Shown: positions 15,830-25,342, numbered from the stretch's first letter. The stretch: 41,572 nt of DNA from Rhizobium ecuadorense (GCF_001187535.1 NZ_LFIO01000637.1:1-41572); one strand, 5' to 3'. The notes: generated by a model from the letters alone, not told the origin. A program made the numbers and translations.

Positions 15830-16175
15830 ACTTATCTGATTCGCAAGTCTGTTTTCAAGACGACCGACCTTTCCGTCATCGCCATAAACATCTGACAGCC
15901 GCCGATCACCGCGATATTCATGCTGCCGCTATGGCGGTGTGGAGCGAAATCGCCTTGTCGACGGCCGCATGAAGCGGCCCCATCGTAGGCATCTCTGCCC
16001 AACCCAAGTTAAGGCGACGCTACCGTTTTCCTTCATGTATGTGGAGCGCCGATGCCGGCATTGTGCAAGGTGTGTCGCCGTTGTACCATGTGGGGATAAC
16101 ACGCGCGCAGAATGTTCAAGTATAGCCAGAGCCAACGTTCGGCCGCGCGTTTCACCGGTGAAGTAGCCGCGGATC
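15830..16175. other. Intergenic region upstream of nuoH; no supported gene
   Basis: The promoters of the arsR-type gene (leftwards) and of nuoH-nuoI (rightwards) should lie here. I found no convincing sigma-54 site (GG-N10-GC) or NifA-type TGT-N10-ACA. A short frame at 15939-16166 contains CRHCARC, a zinc-finger-like pattern, but it lacks a ribosome site and recognisable flanks. It may be decayed gene debris. Confidence 0.45.
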
Positions 16176-17177
16176 ATGGAGCTTATTGTCACTCTTGGGC
16201 TGATCGTCTTCAAGGTCGCGTTGCTGATCGCGATCCTGCTGCTGTTGCCCTTGCCGCTCACTTGGCTGGAGCGCAAGATCGCCGGGCATATCCAGCAGCG
16301 GATGGGACCGATGCGCGTGGGGTGGCACGGGCTGCTGCAGCCGGTGGCGGACGGGATCAAACTCCTGACCAAAGAGGACCACATCCCGGCCGAGGCCGAC
16401 CGCTTCCTGTTCAAACTGGCGCCGATCCTGGCGCTTGCCCCGCCCTTTGTGGTGTTCGTCGCAATCCCTTTCGGCGAAACCGTCTCGGTGCCGGGCGCGG
16501 AGATCACGCTTTACGCCTCGAACATGAATGTGGCGCTGCTTTTCGTCTTCGCGGTGATCGGGATCGAAGTCTACGGCGTCATCTTCGGCGGCTGGGCCGC
16601 CAACAGCAAATACGCGGTCCTCGGCAGCCTGAGGACCTGCGCGCAGATGATCAGCTATGAGATCCCGATGGGGTTTGCGGTCATCGGCGTGGTCATGCTG
16701 GCGCAATCCATGAGCTTGCTCGACATCGTGCGGGCGCAAGCCGATGTCTGGAACGTCGTCTACCAGCCGGTCGGCTTCTTCGTGTTCTTCGTCGCCGGAC
16801 TGGCGGAAGCGCAGCGCATTCCCTTCGACCTGGCGGAGGCGGAAGGCGATCTGGGGGCCGGGTTCCATACCGAATACAGCGGTATCCGCTTCGCTTTCTT
16901 CATGGTCAGCGAATATGCCATCGTCCTCCTTGTGTCGGTCCTGGTGGTGATCCTGTTCTTCGGCGGCTGGAACGGAGTTCTGATCCCCTTGCCACCGTTG
17001 CTGTGGTTTCTGCTCAAGGTCGCGTTCTTCGTCTATGTGTTTATCTGGTTCCGCTTCACTTTCCCCCGCTACCGCTACGACCAACTGATGGCGATCGGAT
17101 GGAAAGTCTTGCTTCCTCTGTCGATGGCGAACATAATTGTAACCGGTGTACTTTTAGGGGCCATGGCGGCTCCGTAG
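16176..17177 (+). CDS. nuoH: NADH:quinone oxidoreductase subunit H (complex I)
   Basis: 333 residues with about eight membrane helices. Subunit H (ND1) forms much of the quinone channel at the junction of the hydrophilic and membrane arms. Diagnostic motifs are TWLERKIAGHIQQRMGP, QPVADGIKLLTKED, the acidic loop RIPFDLAEAEGDLGAGFHTEYSG and the later IWFRFTFPRYRYDQLM. The ATG at 16176 begins a normal N-terminus. It is followed by nuoI 10 bases later. It is notable that H and I are on the opposite strand from the other nuo genes and converge on nuoG, with a CBS-domain gene in between. Confidence 0.93.
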   Translation: MELIVTLGLIVFKVALLIAILLLLPLPLTWLERKIAGHIQQRMGPMRVGWHGLLQPVADGIKLLTKEDHIPAEADRFLFKLAPILALAPPFVVFVAIPFGETVSVPGAEITLYASNMNVALLFVFAVIGIEVYGVIFGGWAANSKYAVLGSLRTCAQMISYEIPMGFAVIGVVMLAQSMSLLDIVRAQADVWNVVYQPVGFFVFFVAGLAEAQRIPFDLAEAEGDLGAGFHTEYSGIRFAFFMVSEYAIVLLVSVLVVILFFGGWNGVLIPLPPLLWFLLKVAFFVYVFIWFRFTFPRYRYDQLMAIGWKVLLPLSMANIIVTGVLLGAMAAP

Positions 17178-17187
17178 CGAGGCGGCG

Positions 17188-17754
17188 ATGTCGCGCGCAC
17201 AGGACAAAGTTGGAACATGGATTGGCTGGGCGTTCTTCGCCGATCTGGCGAACGGCTTGGCTCTGACATTCGGCTACATGCTCTCTAAGCCGGTCACCAT
17301 GCAGTATCCGGACAAGGAAAAGTGGTTGCCCTATTCCCGCTATCGCGGGCACCACTTCCTGACGCGTGACGAAGAGGGTGAGATCAAATGCGTGGCCTGC
17401 GAACTCTGCGCGCGGATCTGTCCCTGCGACTGCATTGAAGTCGTTCCCTACGAGGACGAGAAGGGCAACCGGCACCCGGCCAAGTTCGAGATCGACACGG
17501 CTCGCTGCCTGTTCTGCGGCCTGTGCGAGGACGCTTGCCCGGCGGATGCAATCGCGCTTGGCCAGCAGTACGAATTCTCGAGTTTTTCCTCAGCCGACCT
17601 GGTGATCGGACGAGACGATCTGCTCGCCAAGCCTGGGAAGGCGGCAACCGGCGGCGGCGTGGTTGCCGCGCGCCTGAATACGAAGAAGGACGTGCTCGTC
17701 GAAACGAAAGTAACGCAAGGCTACAACTGGTGGCGGAATATCCGCAGAACGTGA
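17188..17754 (+). CDS. nuoI: NADH:quinone oxidoreductase subunit I, 2x[4Fe-4S]
   Basis: 188 residues, longer than the roughly 163 of the common alphaproteobacterial NuoI. Two ferredoxin motifs carry clusters N6a and N6b: CVACELCARICP and CLFCGLCEDACP. They pass electrons from NuoG to NuoB. An amphipathic N-terminal segment (GLALTFGYMLSKPVTMQYPDK) packs on the membrane arm. The extra residues are a C-terminal tail (LNTKKDVLVETKVTQGYNWW) typical of the second-copy type of NuoI in rhizobia. Probably co-transcribed with nuoH. Confidence 0.93.
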   Translation: MSRAQDKVGTWIGWAFFADLANGLALTFGYMLSKPVTMQYPDKEKWLPYSRYRGHHFLTRDEEGEIKCVACELCARICPCDCIEVVPYEDEKGNRHPAKFEIDTARCLFCGLCEDACPADAIALGQQYEFSSFSSADLVIGRDDLLAKPGKAATGGGVVAARLNTKKDVLVETKVTQGYNWWRNIRRT

Positions 17755-17799
17755 GCGCGCGCCAGCTGTCAGACAGAAGCGCTCGGACAGGAGGTTTAG

Positions 17800-18240
17800 A
17801 TGTTTGTCGGCGATATAATGAAAAACAAAGGTGTCGGTGTCATCACGGTCGCTCCCGATCAGACGATGGTGGAAGTTCTGAGGTTGTTTCGAGACAACAA
17901 TATCGGCTTCGTCGTTGTCAGCCAGTCGAACGACGACTACCTGGGAACGCTGTCGGAGCGGGATTGCTGCAATGCGGTGGCGGAATACGGGGCCGAGGCG
18001 GCGATGATGCGGGCCGCTGATGTCATGAACCGCAGTGTGGCGACCTGTTCGACCCACGATTTGCTACCGGTGGCGATGGGGATCATGACCAATCGACGGA
18101 CGCGTCATGTGCTGGTCATGGACGGAGGCGACGTTGCCGGCGTGGTCAGTATCGGCGACGTGGTTAAACACAGGCTCGAGGAAGCGCAGCGCACAGAGCA
18201 GGATCTGCAGGATTACATCTGCGGGACCAGGTATCACTGA
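17800..18240 (+). CDS. Two-CBS-domain protein encoded within the nuo cluster
   Basis: 146 residues made of a CBS pair. The first repeat includes DIMKNKGVGVITVAPDQTMVEVLRLFRD and IGFVVVS; the second includes DVMNRSVATCSTHDLLPVAMGIM and RHVLVMDGGDVAGVVSIGDVVKH. Free-standing CBS pairs bind adenine nucleotides (AMP, ATP, NADH or S-adenosylmethionine) and act as energy sensors. A GGAGGT site lies seven bases before the ATG. It follows nuoI by 45 bases on the same strand and converges on nuoG. Regulation of this complex I by nucleotide state is an attractive inference, not shown. Confidence 0.8.
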   Translation: MFVGDIMKNKGVGVITVAPDQTMVEVLRLFRDNNIGFVVVSQSNDDYLGTLSERDCCNAVAEYGAEAAMMRAADVMNRSVATCSTHDLLPVAMGIMTNRRTRHVLVMDGGDVAGVVSIGDVVKHRLEEAQRTEQDLQDYICGTRYH

Positions 18241-18305
18241 CGTCGCCAGATCGATGTAAGACACCGGGACACGGCGGCTTGCCGGGAGCCTTGCGATGGA
18301 AATCT

Positions 18306-20885
18306 TCAGACCCCACGCCAGATCCGGTCCGTGCGGTCGATCTCAAGAGCGGTATGATCCTTCTGGATCTCCACCGGGCATGGGTATTCGCCCCGCCGCA
18401 TCAGGCTGTTGAGACGCAAGACTCTGTAGTTTTCCGGAACGAAGACGAGGCCTTTGGGAAACCGCCTGTCGACCTTGAGCTGTGCCGTCAGTTCGCCCTG
18501 GGCTGAACGCACGATCACCTGATCGCCATCCGAAAGGCCAAGCTCTGCGGCATCCTCTGCGCTCATCGCGACATAGGGATCGTTGGCGACCGTGTTCAGG
18601 ATGTCCGACCGTTCGGAAAGATATCCGTTGTGGAACAGGCAGTCGCCGGTGATCAGCATGAGCCGGTCGGCGGCTGTCGGGACGGGCGGCGGCGCAGGGA
18701 ACAGGCCGGTCGGTGCTGTTGGCACTGCCTTGGTGAATGCGCCGTCGGCGCCAAGCCCGTCCTCAGTCAATCCCTGACAGAGCGGAACCAGTCGGGCAAT
18801 CTCATCGAAAATTTCGCCTTGCGTCGAAGGCTGCAGCCCCTGATTGCGGAGCGCTGCGATGAAGTCGAAGATCGCCAGATTGCCTCGCGCCTCGAAAACC
18901 AGCTCCCGGAATTTGCGCACCTTCTGGATCCGGCCCTCGTTGTTGGTGAACGTGCCGGGCTCTTCGCCGTAAGCCGCCGCGGGCAGGACGACCTCGGCCA
19001 GCCCGGCCGTGTCGGTAAGAAAGGCGTCCTGGACGATCAGGAGATCGGCGGCGCCAAGCGCCCGCTGTACGAACGCCCGGTCGGGATAGCTGATCAGGGG
19101 GTCGGTTCCGGCAATGTAGAGCGCACCCATCCGCCCGCCGACGCAAAGTTCCAGCATGGCATCGAGACCCGCGCCCGGTTCAGACGGGATTTCGACGCCC
19201 CAGTTCCGTGCAAGAGTTGCGCGCGCCGCATCATCGGCGACCGGCCGCAGCCCCGGCAGAGCCGCCGGCAGACCCCCCATGTCCCAGGCGCCCATCTGGT
19301 TGGCCCGGTCGAAGAGGAACTGCATCGCCGGGCCTTTGCCGAGCAGGCGGAGAAGCTGCAGCAGGTTGTTGATCTGCTGCAGCGTCATGCGCGCGTCGGG
19401 TGATCTCAGGAGATCGACGCTGACAAGCACGGTGACGCTGCCGGCCTCCTTGAGCGCGGTCGCCAGACGACCCGGCCCATCGCTGCCGGCATCCGCCGCT
19501 GACCTCCCGATTGTCGCTTCGATGGCCGCAAGCGCGTTGCCAGGCAAGGCCTGACCGGCCGCTGTCGCGAGCCCGGCGACCACCGCCGCAATACTCGCCG
19601 CCTCTCCGCCCGGCGGTGCGCGAACCACCATTCTGGCATCGGCGTCCAGACGGGATGGCCGCGCCGAGAGCATGAGCAATCCGGCCTGGCGCCGCCGCGC
19701 AGCGTCCCGCAACAGGTATTCGGTGACCGGGTTCTCCTCGGTCACGTTTCCGCCGACGATGAGTATACAGTCGTTGCCGATCACCTCGCCAAGCGGTGCG
19801 CGGCTGTAAAACCCTCCGAGCAGCGGGCCGAGCGTATCGAAGGGCGCGGACCAGCGAGAAGAGCAATCGATGTTGTTGGTCCGGAACACCGTCCGCAACA
19901 GCTTCTGGAACTGATAGAGCACCTCGTTGGGCAGTCGCGGCGAGGCCAGCCCGCCGGCTGCCTTGCCCTCGACGGCCGATAGCCGCCGGCGCAGATAGTC
20001 GCCGGCTTCGTCCCAGGAAACCGGCACCAGGGCGCCGTCACGACGGATCATCGGCCGCTTGATCCGGTCCCGGCTGGTGACGAAATCGAGACCGAAGCGT
20101 CCCCGTACGCAGAGCGTTTCGCGGTTCACACCCTCGTCCCACTTCGAGTGCACCCGCATGAACTCACCCTTGCGCGTGCCCACCGTCAGCTGGCAACCGG
20201 TGCCACAATGCGGGCAGACCGTGTCGGTCTCGGTGAGATCCCAGGGGCGTGCCTTGTAGCGATAGGGGAAGCTCATCAGCGCGCCGACCGGGCAGACCTC
20301 GACGCAGTTGCCGCACTGATCGCAACTTGCGAGACTGCCCTCGAAGCCGGTGACGGCGGTATCCATGCCTTTTTCGACGGTGCCCAGCGCCACCGCGCCG
20401 ACGACCTCCTCGCACATCCGCACACAGCGCTGGCATTGGATGCAGCGGTTGACGTTCATGATGATGACGGGGCTGAGACGGATGTCCTGCGAGTGGAAGA
20501 CACGCTTGGGGTCGTGGAACTGGCTTGTGCGGGGTCCGTAGGCCATCACCATGTCCTGAAGCTCGCATTCGCCGCCCTTGTCGCAGATCGGGCAGTCGAG
20601 GGGGTGGTTGGCGAGCAGCATGTCGAGCATGGAAGAGCGCGTTTCCTCGATCTGAGGCGTGTTCGTCCGCACCACCATACCGTCGGTGACCGCGGTGGCG
20701 CAGGACGGCTGCAACCGCCGCAGCCCCTCGATCTCGACCAGACACATGCGGCAGGAGGCCAGCGCCGGCAGGCGCTTCATATAGCAGAAGGTCGGGATAT
20801 CGATACTCAAACGCTGGGCAGCCTGCAGCACCGTCGAACCGGGCTCGACTTCCAGTATTTGCCCATCGATCGTAACGCTAACCAT
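18306..20885 (-). CDS. nuoG: NADH:quinone oxidoreductase subunit G (iron-sulfur, long form)
   Basis: 859 residues. The N-terminal ferredoxin-like [2Fe-2S] site uses the cysteines of TFCYMKRLPALASCRMC. It is followed by the His-Cys [4Fe-4S] site HPLDCPICDKGGEC and a two-cluster domain CIQCQRCVRMC plus CDQCGNCVEVCP. Next comes CPHCGTGC with a fourth Cys after 27 residues (C-x2-C-x3-C-x27-C), the off-path N7 site. That site is kept in E. coli-type NuoG but normally missing from the roughly 690-residue alphaproteobacterial/mitochondrial form. The rest is the degenerate molybdopterin-oxidoreductase domain, ending in an aspartate-decarboxylase-like barrel. Last gene of the minus-strand nuo operon. 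Confidence 0.93.
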   Translation of the reverse strand: MVSVTIDGQILEVEPGSTVLQAAQRLSIDIPTFCYMKRLPALASCRMCLVEIEGLRRLQPSCATAVTDGMVVRTNTPQIEETRSSMLDMLLANHPLDCPICDKGGECELQDMVMAYGPRTSQFHDPKRVFHSQDIRLSPVIIMNVNRCIQCQRCVRMCEEVVGAVALGTVEKGMDTAVTGFEGSLASCDQCGNCVEVCPVGALMSFPYRYKARPWDLTETDTVCPHCGTGCQLTVGTRKGEFMRVHSKWDEGVNRETLCVRGRFGLDFVTSRDRIKRPMIRRDGALVPVSWDEAGDYLRRRLSAVEGKAAGGLASPRLPNEVLYQFQKLLRTVFRTNNIDCSSRWSAPFDTLGPLLGGFYSRAPLGEVIGNDCILIVGGNVTEENPVTEYLLRDAARRRQAGLLMLSARPSRLDADARMVVRAPPGGEAASIAAVVAGLATAAGQALPGNALAAIEATIGRSAADAGSDGPGRLATALKEAGSVTVLVSVDLLRSPDARMTLQQINNLLQLLRLLGKGPAMQFLFDRANQMGAWDMGGLPAALPGLRPVADDAARATLARNWGVEIPSEPGAGLDAMLELCVGGRMGALYIAGTDPLISYPDRAFVQRALGAADLLIVQDAFLTDTAGLAEVVLPAAAYGEEPGTFTNNEGRIQKVRKFRELVFEARGNLAIFDFIAALRNQGLQPSTQGEIFDEIARLVPLCQGLTEDGLGADGAFTKAVPTAPTGLFPAPPPVPTAADRLMLITGDCLFHNGYLSERSDILNTVANDPYVAMSAEDAAELGLSDGDQVIVRSAQGELTAQLKVDRRFPKGLVFVPENYRVLRLNSLMRRGEYPCPVEIQKDHTALEIDRTDRIWRGV

Positions 20886-20915
20886 GCTTCCTCGCAGTCT
20901 GTGCCACGCAATCCT

Positions 20916-22178
20916 TCAGTGAAACGGACACCTTCGTTCCTCGATATGGGCGACGAACTCTTCGCGGAAATGCTTGAGGGCGGCCCGCAATCCCATCGCG
21001 GCGCCGTCACCCAAAGCACAAAACGTATTGCCGAAAATGCCTTTGCAGAGCATGTCCAACTGCTCCAGATCGCCGGCGGCACCTTCCCCGGCCTCGATCC
21101 GGCGCAAGATCTTCACGACCCAGTTCAATCCTTCCCGGCAGGGCGTGCACTTGCCGCAGGACTCATGGTGGAAGAACTCGATGATCCGGGTGGCGACCTT
21201 GACCATGCAGGTGGAGTTGTCGATCACGATAACGCCGGCCGAACCGAGCATCGAGCCGGCAGCAGCCAGCGAGTCGAAATCCATACCCACGTCCAGCCCG
21301 TGCTCCGGGATGACCGGTGCCGATACACCGCCGGGGATCACCGCTTTGATCCTGCGCCCCAAGGGGGGGCCGCCGGCGTGATCGACCAGTTCGTGCAGCG
21401 GTATTCCCATCGGCAACTCGTAGAGGCCGGGTTTGCGCACCTGCCCGCTGACGCAGTAGAGCTTCGGGCCGGGGCTCTTCTCCGGGCCGATGTCGCGAAA
21501 CCAGTCCGGCCCCCGCACAACGATATGCGGCACACAAGCGAGCGTCTCGACATTGTTGATCACTGTGGGGCTGGCGTAGAGCCCGGCCACGGCCGGAAAG
21601 GGCGGCTTCAATCGCGGCTGCGCCCGCTTGCCCTCGAGCGACTCGAGCATCGCGGTCTCCTCGCCACAGATATAGGCGCCGGCGCCGCAATGGATGTGGA
21701 CGGTGAAATTGAAATCCGAGCCTAGAATGCGCGATCCCAGATAACCCTTTGCGTGAGCCGCGGCGATCGCCTGCTCAAGGTGACGGATCGCCGCCACATA
21801 TTCTCCACGGATGTAGACATAGGCGGTTTCGGCCCCGATCGCGTAAGCGCTTACCGCCAGCCCCTCGATGAGCTGGTGCGGATCGCGCTCCATGAGGATC
21901 CGGTCCTTGAAGGTGCCCGGCTCGCCCTCATCGGCGTTGCAGCAGAGATATTTCGGCTTGCCCGTCTGCTTCGGCACGAAACTCCATTTCATGCCCGTCG
22001 GGAATCCGGCGCCGCCTCGACCGCGCAGATTGGACCGTTTGACGAGCTCGATGACCTCGTCGGGCGTGTATTCGCGCAGCACCTTCGCCAGCGCCCGGTA
22101 GCCTCCGCCGGCTTCGTAGGTCGACAGCAAATGACCGCCCGGCACGTCGATATTCTTGAGAAGAACCGGCTCGAACAT
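20916..22178 (-). CDS. nuoF: NADH:quinone oxidoreductase subunit F (NADH/FMN binding)
   Basis: 420 residues, the usual length. It oxidises NADH through FMN and passes electrons to the [4Fe-4S] cluster N3. The glycine-rich flavin/NADH loop RGRGGAGFPTGMKW (about 60-73), CNADEGEPGTFKDR and the cluster motif CGKCTPCREG with a later Cys near IFGNTFCALGDG are all present. ATG at 22178 is four bases past the nuoE stop. A longer frame to 22283 runs into nuoE and was rejected. Confidence 0.94.
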   Translation of the reverse strand: MFEPVLLKNIDVPGGHLLSTYEAGGGYRALAKVLREYTPDEVIELVKRSNLRGRGGAGFPTGMKWSFVPKQTGKPKYLCCNADEGEPGTFKDRILMERDPHQLIEGLAVSAYAIGAETAYVYIRGEYVAAIRHLEQAIAAAHAKGYLGSRILGSDFNFTVHIHCGAGAYICGEETAMLESLEGKRAQPRLKPPFPAVAGLYASPTVINNVETLACVPHIVVRGPDWFRDIGPEKSPGPKLYCVSGQVRKPGLYELPMGIPLHELVDHAGGPPLGRRIKAVIPGGVSAPVIPEHGLDVGMDFDSLAAAGSMLGSAGVIVIDNSTCMVKVATRIIEFFHHESCGKCTPCREGLNWVVKILRRIEAGEGAAGDLEQLDMLCKGIFGNTFCALGDGAAMGLRAALKHFREEFVAHIEERRCPFH

Positions 22179-22182
22179 GGCG

Positions 22183-22695
22183 CTACGCTCCGGGCGGTGC
22201 GGCGGCGGCGAGATCGGCACCGGTCGCTTGCCCCGCCTCGGTCCGCAGCCTGTCCAGAAGCGCGTCGATACGCGCGACATCAAGGGCGCCGTGGTAATCG
22301 TCGCCGACCTGCATCACCGGAGCCATCTCGCAGGCACCGAGGCACTCCACGGTCGAAAGCGTGAACAGCCTGTCCGGCGTGGTCTCGCCCTTGCTGATCC
22401 CCAGCGCCGTTTCCAGATGCTTCAGCAGGGTCTCGGCTCCGCAGAGCATGCAGGAAACATTGTCGCAGAGCTGCAGGTGGAACGTGCCGACCGGCTCGGT
22501 ATGGAAGAGCGTGTAGAAGGTCGCCAGCTCGTAAACCCAGATCCGTTCGACCCGGAGAATGTCGGCGACCTCTTCCAGCACCGGACCCGGCAGATGGCCA
22601 TGCTCCCTCTGCGCGATCAGAAGTGCCGGCATGATCGCCGAGCGCTGGTCGGGATAGCGTGCTGCTGCCTCTTCGATCTTTTCGCGCATGGTCAT
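22183..22695 (-). CDS. nuoE: NADH:quinone oxidoreductase subunit E, [2Fe-2S]
   Basis: 170 residues with a thioredoxin-like [2Fe-2S] fold. The cluster N1a cysteines are in CDNVSCMLC and VECLGAC. The start MTMREKIEEAAARYPDQRSA is typical. The open frame extends much further upstream through nuoD in another phase, so the start was placed by family length. ATG at 22695 has GGGAG about 11 bases upstream; 22689 is an alternative. nuoE, F and G form the electron-input module. Confidence 0.92.
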   Translation of the reverse strand: MTMREKIEEAAARYPDQRSAIMPALLIAQREHGHLPGPVLEEVADILRVERIWVYELATFYTLFHTEPVGTFHLQLCDNVSCMLCGAETLLKHLETALGISKGETTPDRLFTLSTVECLGACEMAPVMQVGDDYHGALDVARIDALLDRLRTEAGQATGADLAAAAPPGA

Positions 22696-22712
22696 CGCGT
22701 CCAAATCTCCCG

Positions 22713-23927
22713 CTATTTGTCCACCTCGGCCATCACCGGGTCGAGGCTGCCGAGCACGGCGATCATGTCCGCCAGATAGCGGGCGTTGGTGACCCCGAAC
22801 AGCCCCTGAAGGTTGACGAACGAGGGGGCCCGCACCTTCATGCGAAACGGTTTTGGCGACCCGTCGCTGATGATGTAGAAGCCGAGCTCGCCCTTGGGCG
22901 CCTCGATCGCCGAATAGACCTCGCCCTTCGGCACGTCGAAGCCATAGGCTGAGAGGTCGAAATGCTGGATCAGCGCCTCCATCGAGCAATGCACCCGATG
23001 CTTGTCCACCGGAAAGGCGATCGTCGGCATGTCGATCTGGAACGGCCCTTCGGGCATCTGGTCGAGGCATTGCTCGATGATCCGGATGCTCTCGCGCATC
23101 TCCTCGACGCGGCATTGCCAGCGCGCATAGCAGTCGCCCTCGTCGCGGGTGACGACGTTGAAGTCGAGCCGGTCGTAAATCTCATAGGGCTCGTCGCGGC
23201 GGATGTCCCAGTCGACGCCCGAGGCGCGCAGGTTCGGGCCGCTCAGTCCGAGATCGATGGCGTCCTCGGCGGAGATCACGCCGATCCCCTGTGTGCGCTT
23301 CAGGAACACCCGGTTGTTTTCGAGCAATCGCTCGTAGTCGCGGATCCGGTTGGGGAAGATGTCGCAGAACTCCCGGATCTTGGGGAGGAACCCGTCGGGC
23401 AGATCCTCGCGCACACCGCCGACCCGGCAGAAGGACGTGTGCATCCTCGCCCCGCTGATCATCTCCAGCAGGTCCATGATCATTTCGCGCTCCCGCATGA
23501 CGTAGAGCAGGGCGGTCATGGCGCCGAGGTCCATCGGCAGCGCGCCGGTAATCAGGACATGGCCGGAGATTCGCGCCAGCTCGGCCATCAGCACGCGGAT
23601 ATATTGCGCGCGGATCGGCGCTTCTATGCCGAGGAGTTTCTCCACCGCCAGCGCGAAGGCCAGGTTGTTCGACGGCGGACAGAGATAGTCGAGCCGGTCC
23701 GTCAGCGGGAAAATCTGGGTATAGGTGAAGCTCTCCGCCAGCTTTTCGGTGCCGCGGTGCAGGTAGCCGATATGCGGGTCGACGCGCTTGACGTATTCGC
23801 CGTCCAGCTCAAGGACGAGCCGAAGAACCCCATGCGTACTGGGGTGCTGTGGGCCGAGGTTGAGAAGCACGTCCTTGGTATTGAGCGCTTCGCTCTCTGG
23901 CCTGCAGAGTTCGGTGACTTCGGTCAT
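22713..23927 (-). CDS. nuoD: NADH:quinone oxidoreductase subunit D (49-kDa)
   Basis: 404 residues, separate from NuoC (not the fused CD form of enterobacteria). Subunit D is the remnant of the [NiFe]-hydrogenase large subunit and forms the quinone site with NuoB. The signature LLNLGPQHPSTHGVLRL near the N-terminus and HIGYLHRGTEKLAE are intact. The nickel-ligand cysteines are lost, as in all complex I. Start at 23927; the preceding nuoC stop is one base away. The frame continues to 24008 inside nuoC, which I rejected. Confidence 0.94.
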   Translation of the reverse strand: MTEVTELCRPESEALNTKDVLLNLGPQHPSTHGVLRLVLELDGEYVKRVDPHIGYLHRGTEKLAESFTYTQIFPLTDRLDYLCPPSNNLAFALAVEKLLGIEAPIRAQYIRVLMAELARISGHVLITGALPMDLGAMTALLYVMREREMIMDLLEMISGARMHTSFCRVGGVREDLPDGFLPKIREFCDIFPNRIRDYERLLENNRVFLKRTQGIGVISAEDAIDLGLSGPNLRASGVDWDIRRDEPYEIYDRLDFNVVTRDEGDCYARWQCRVEEMRESIRIIEQCLDQMPEGPFQIDMPTIAFPVDKHRVHCSMEALIQHFDLSAYGFDVPKGEVYSAIEAPKGELGFYIISDGSPKPFRMKVRAPSFVNLQGLFGVTNARYLADMIAVLGSLDPVMAEVDK

Positions 23928-23928
23928 C

Positions 23929-24489
23929 TCAACTTTCCAGCGTAGAACGGCCTCCCGGGATATCTTTAGTGGCAAGATCGGGCCGTGTTGGCGGCGGACC
24001 TTCGGCACCGAAGGGATTCAACTCGTCCTTGTAGCCCCGCAATGGAAAATCCTTGCGCTGGGGAAAGCCCTCGAAGCCTTCCCACATGTAGATCCGGCGC
24101 AGATCGGGATGCCCGTCGAACCGGATGCCATACATGTCAAAGGCCTCGCGCTCATGCCAGTTGGCGGTGCGCCAGACCTCCGTGACCGAGGGAACCTGCG
24201 GGGGATCGCCAAGCCGGCACTTGATACGGATGCGCCATTTGTTCGGCAGCGAATAGAGGTGGTACACCGCCTCGTAGCGCGGCGTTTCGGGGTAATGATC
24301 AACGCCGCAGATGTCCGACAGGAAATTGAACTGCAGCGCCGGATGCTCTTTCAGAAACCGGCAGAACGCGACGATCTTCTCAGGCGGAACAGCAAAGGCG
24401 TGAATGCCGTGCGCGGCGCCGAGGTCCTCGATTGCTTCCCCGAAACGCTCGATGATCAGAGCGCGATAGAGAGACGGCTCCGCACTCAT
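23929..24489 (-). CDS. nuoC: NADH:quinone oxidoreductase subunit C (30-kDa)
   Basis: 186 residues. Diagnostic motifs are [22 protein letters not shown], the [28 protein letters not shown] signature of the family, and [19 protein letters not shown]. It is part of the connecting module between the input module and the quinone site. The start overlaps the end of nuoB by four bases (ATGA). Confidence 0.93.
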   Translation of the reverse strand: MSAEPSLYRALIIERFGEAIEDLGAAHGIHAFAVPPEKIVAFCRFLKEHPALQFNFLSDICGVDHYPETPRYEAVYHLYSLPNKWRIRIKCRLGDPPQVPSVTEVWRTANWHEREAFDMYGIRFDGHPDLRRIYMWEGFEGFPQRKDFPLRGYKDELNPFGAEGPPPTRPDLATKDIPGGRSTLES

Positions 24490-24989
24490 GGCACGGCAAC
24501 CCGATCCAGCGGCGTCCCGGCCAGCGCGCGGGACCGCTTGATCTTTTCTTGAAGCAGCAGGAAGCCGTGCATCAGCGCCTCGGGCCGCGGCGGGCAGCCG
24601 GGCACATGCACATCCACCGGCACGAAGGTTTCCGATCCCTGCACCACCGCATAGGTGTTGTAGACCCCGCCCGAGATAGCGCAGGTGCCCATGGCGATGA
24701 CCCAGCGGGGCTCCGGCATCTGGTCATAGAGCCGGCGCACCACGGGCGCGAACTTCCGCGTTACCGTGCCGGCGATGATCATCACATCGGACTGGCGGGG
24801 CGATGGCCGGAACACCACGCCGAACCGGTCGAGATCATAGCGGGCGCAACCGGCCGAGATCATCTCGATGGCGCAGCAGGCAATTCCGAACGTTTCGGGC
24901 CACAGCGCCGAGCTTCGGCTCCAGTTGATAACGCTCTCGGCCGTGGTGAACAGCACGCTGTCGCGGATCGCGTTGTTTACGCCTCCCAT
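24486..24989 (-). CDS. nuoB: NADH:quinone oxidoreductase subunit B (PSST, cluster N2)
   Basis: 167 residues. It carries the terminal [4Fe-4S] cluster N2. The tandem Cys pair in [10 protein letters not shown], the Cys in [16 protein letters not shown] and the Cys in [11 protein letters not shown] are all present. ATG at 24989 gives the normal N-terminus and overlaps the 3' end of nuoA by 13 bases. The frame is open to 25211, but that part is nuoA in another phase. Confidence 0.94.
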   Translation of the reverse strand: MGGVNNAIRDSVLFTTAESVINWSRSSALWPETFGIACCAIEMISAGCARYDLDRFGVVFRPSPRQSDVMIIAGTVTRKFAPVVRRLYDQMPEPRWVIAMGTCAISGGVYNTYAVVQGSETFVPVDVHVPGCPPRPEALMHGFLLLQEKIKRSRALAGTPLDRVAVP

Positions 24990-25342
24990 TCCAACGCTCC
25001 CTTCAGCCAGGCGTAGGCGAAGCCCACGAGAAGCAGCACGATGAAGACGAACATCTCGACAAAGCCGACCAGCCCGATGTCTTTCAGGACGACGGCCCAG
25101 GGAAAGAGGAACATCGTCTCGACATCGAAGACGACCAGCAGGATCGCAAGGACAAAGAACTGCACCCTCATGCGACCCCCGGCGGCCTCGCCGGCCGCGT
25201 CCATGCCGCACTCATAGGGCATGTTCTTTTCGGGATAGGGATTGGACGGGCGCAGCAGCGAGGAGACAAAAAGCGTCGCCCCCGTCACCAGAGCGACTCC
25301 GGCGATCATAAAAAGAACCGGCAGGAATTCCATTGCAGCCAT
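24977..25342 (-). CDS. nuoA: NADH:quinone oxidoreductase subunit A
   Basis: 121 residues with three membrane helices. The conserved loop between helices 1 and 2 ([18 protein letters not shown]) and the acidic helix 2 motif [20 protein letters not shown] identify subunit A (ND3). Its flexible loop takes part in the active/deactive transition in other complexes. Starts at 25342 or 25333 are both possible and neither has a strong ribosome site. A 152-base gap separates it from nuoN upstream, containing 7-base inverted arms at 25385-25391 and 25412-25418. This is the only sizeable gap in the minus-strand run, so an internal promoter or processing site may lie there. Confidence 0.92.
   Translation of the reverse strand: MAAMEFLPVLFMIAGVALVTGATLFVSSLLRPSNPYPEKNMPYECGMDAAGEAAGGRMRVQFFVLAILLVVFDVETMFLFPWAVVLKDIGLVGFVEMFVFIVLLLVGFAYAWLKGALEWEA

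Noticed and set aside
15939..16166. 75-residue frame with CRHCARC, zinc-finger-like
   Set aside because: No ribosome site, no recognisable flanking family sequence, and it overlaps the nuoH upstream region; at most a decayed remnant.
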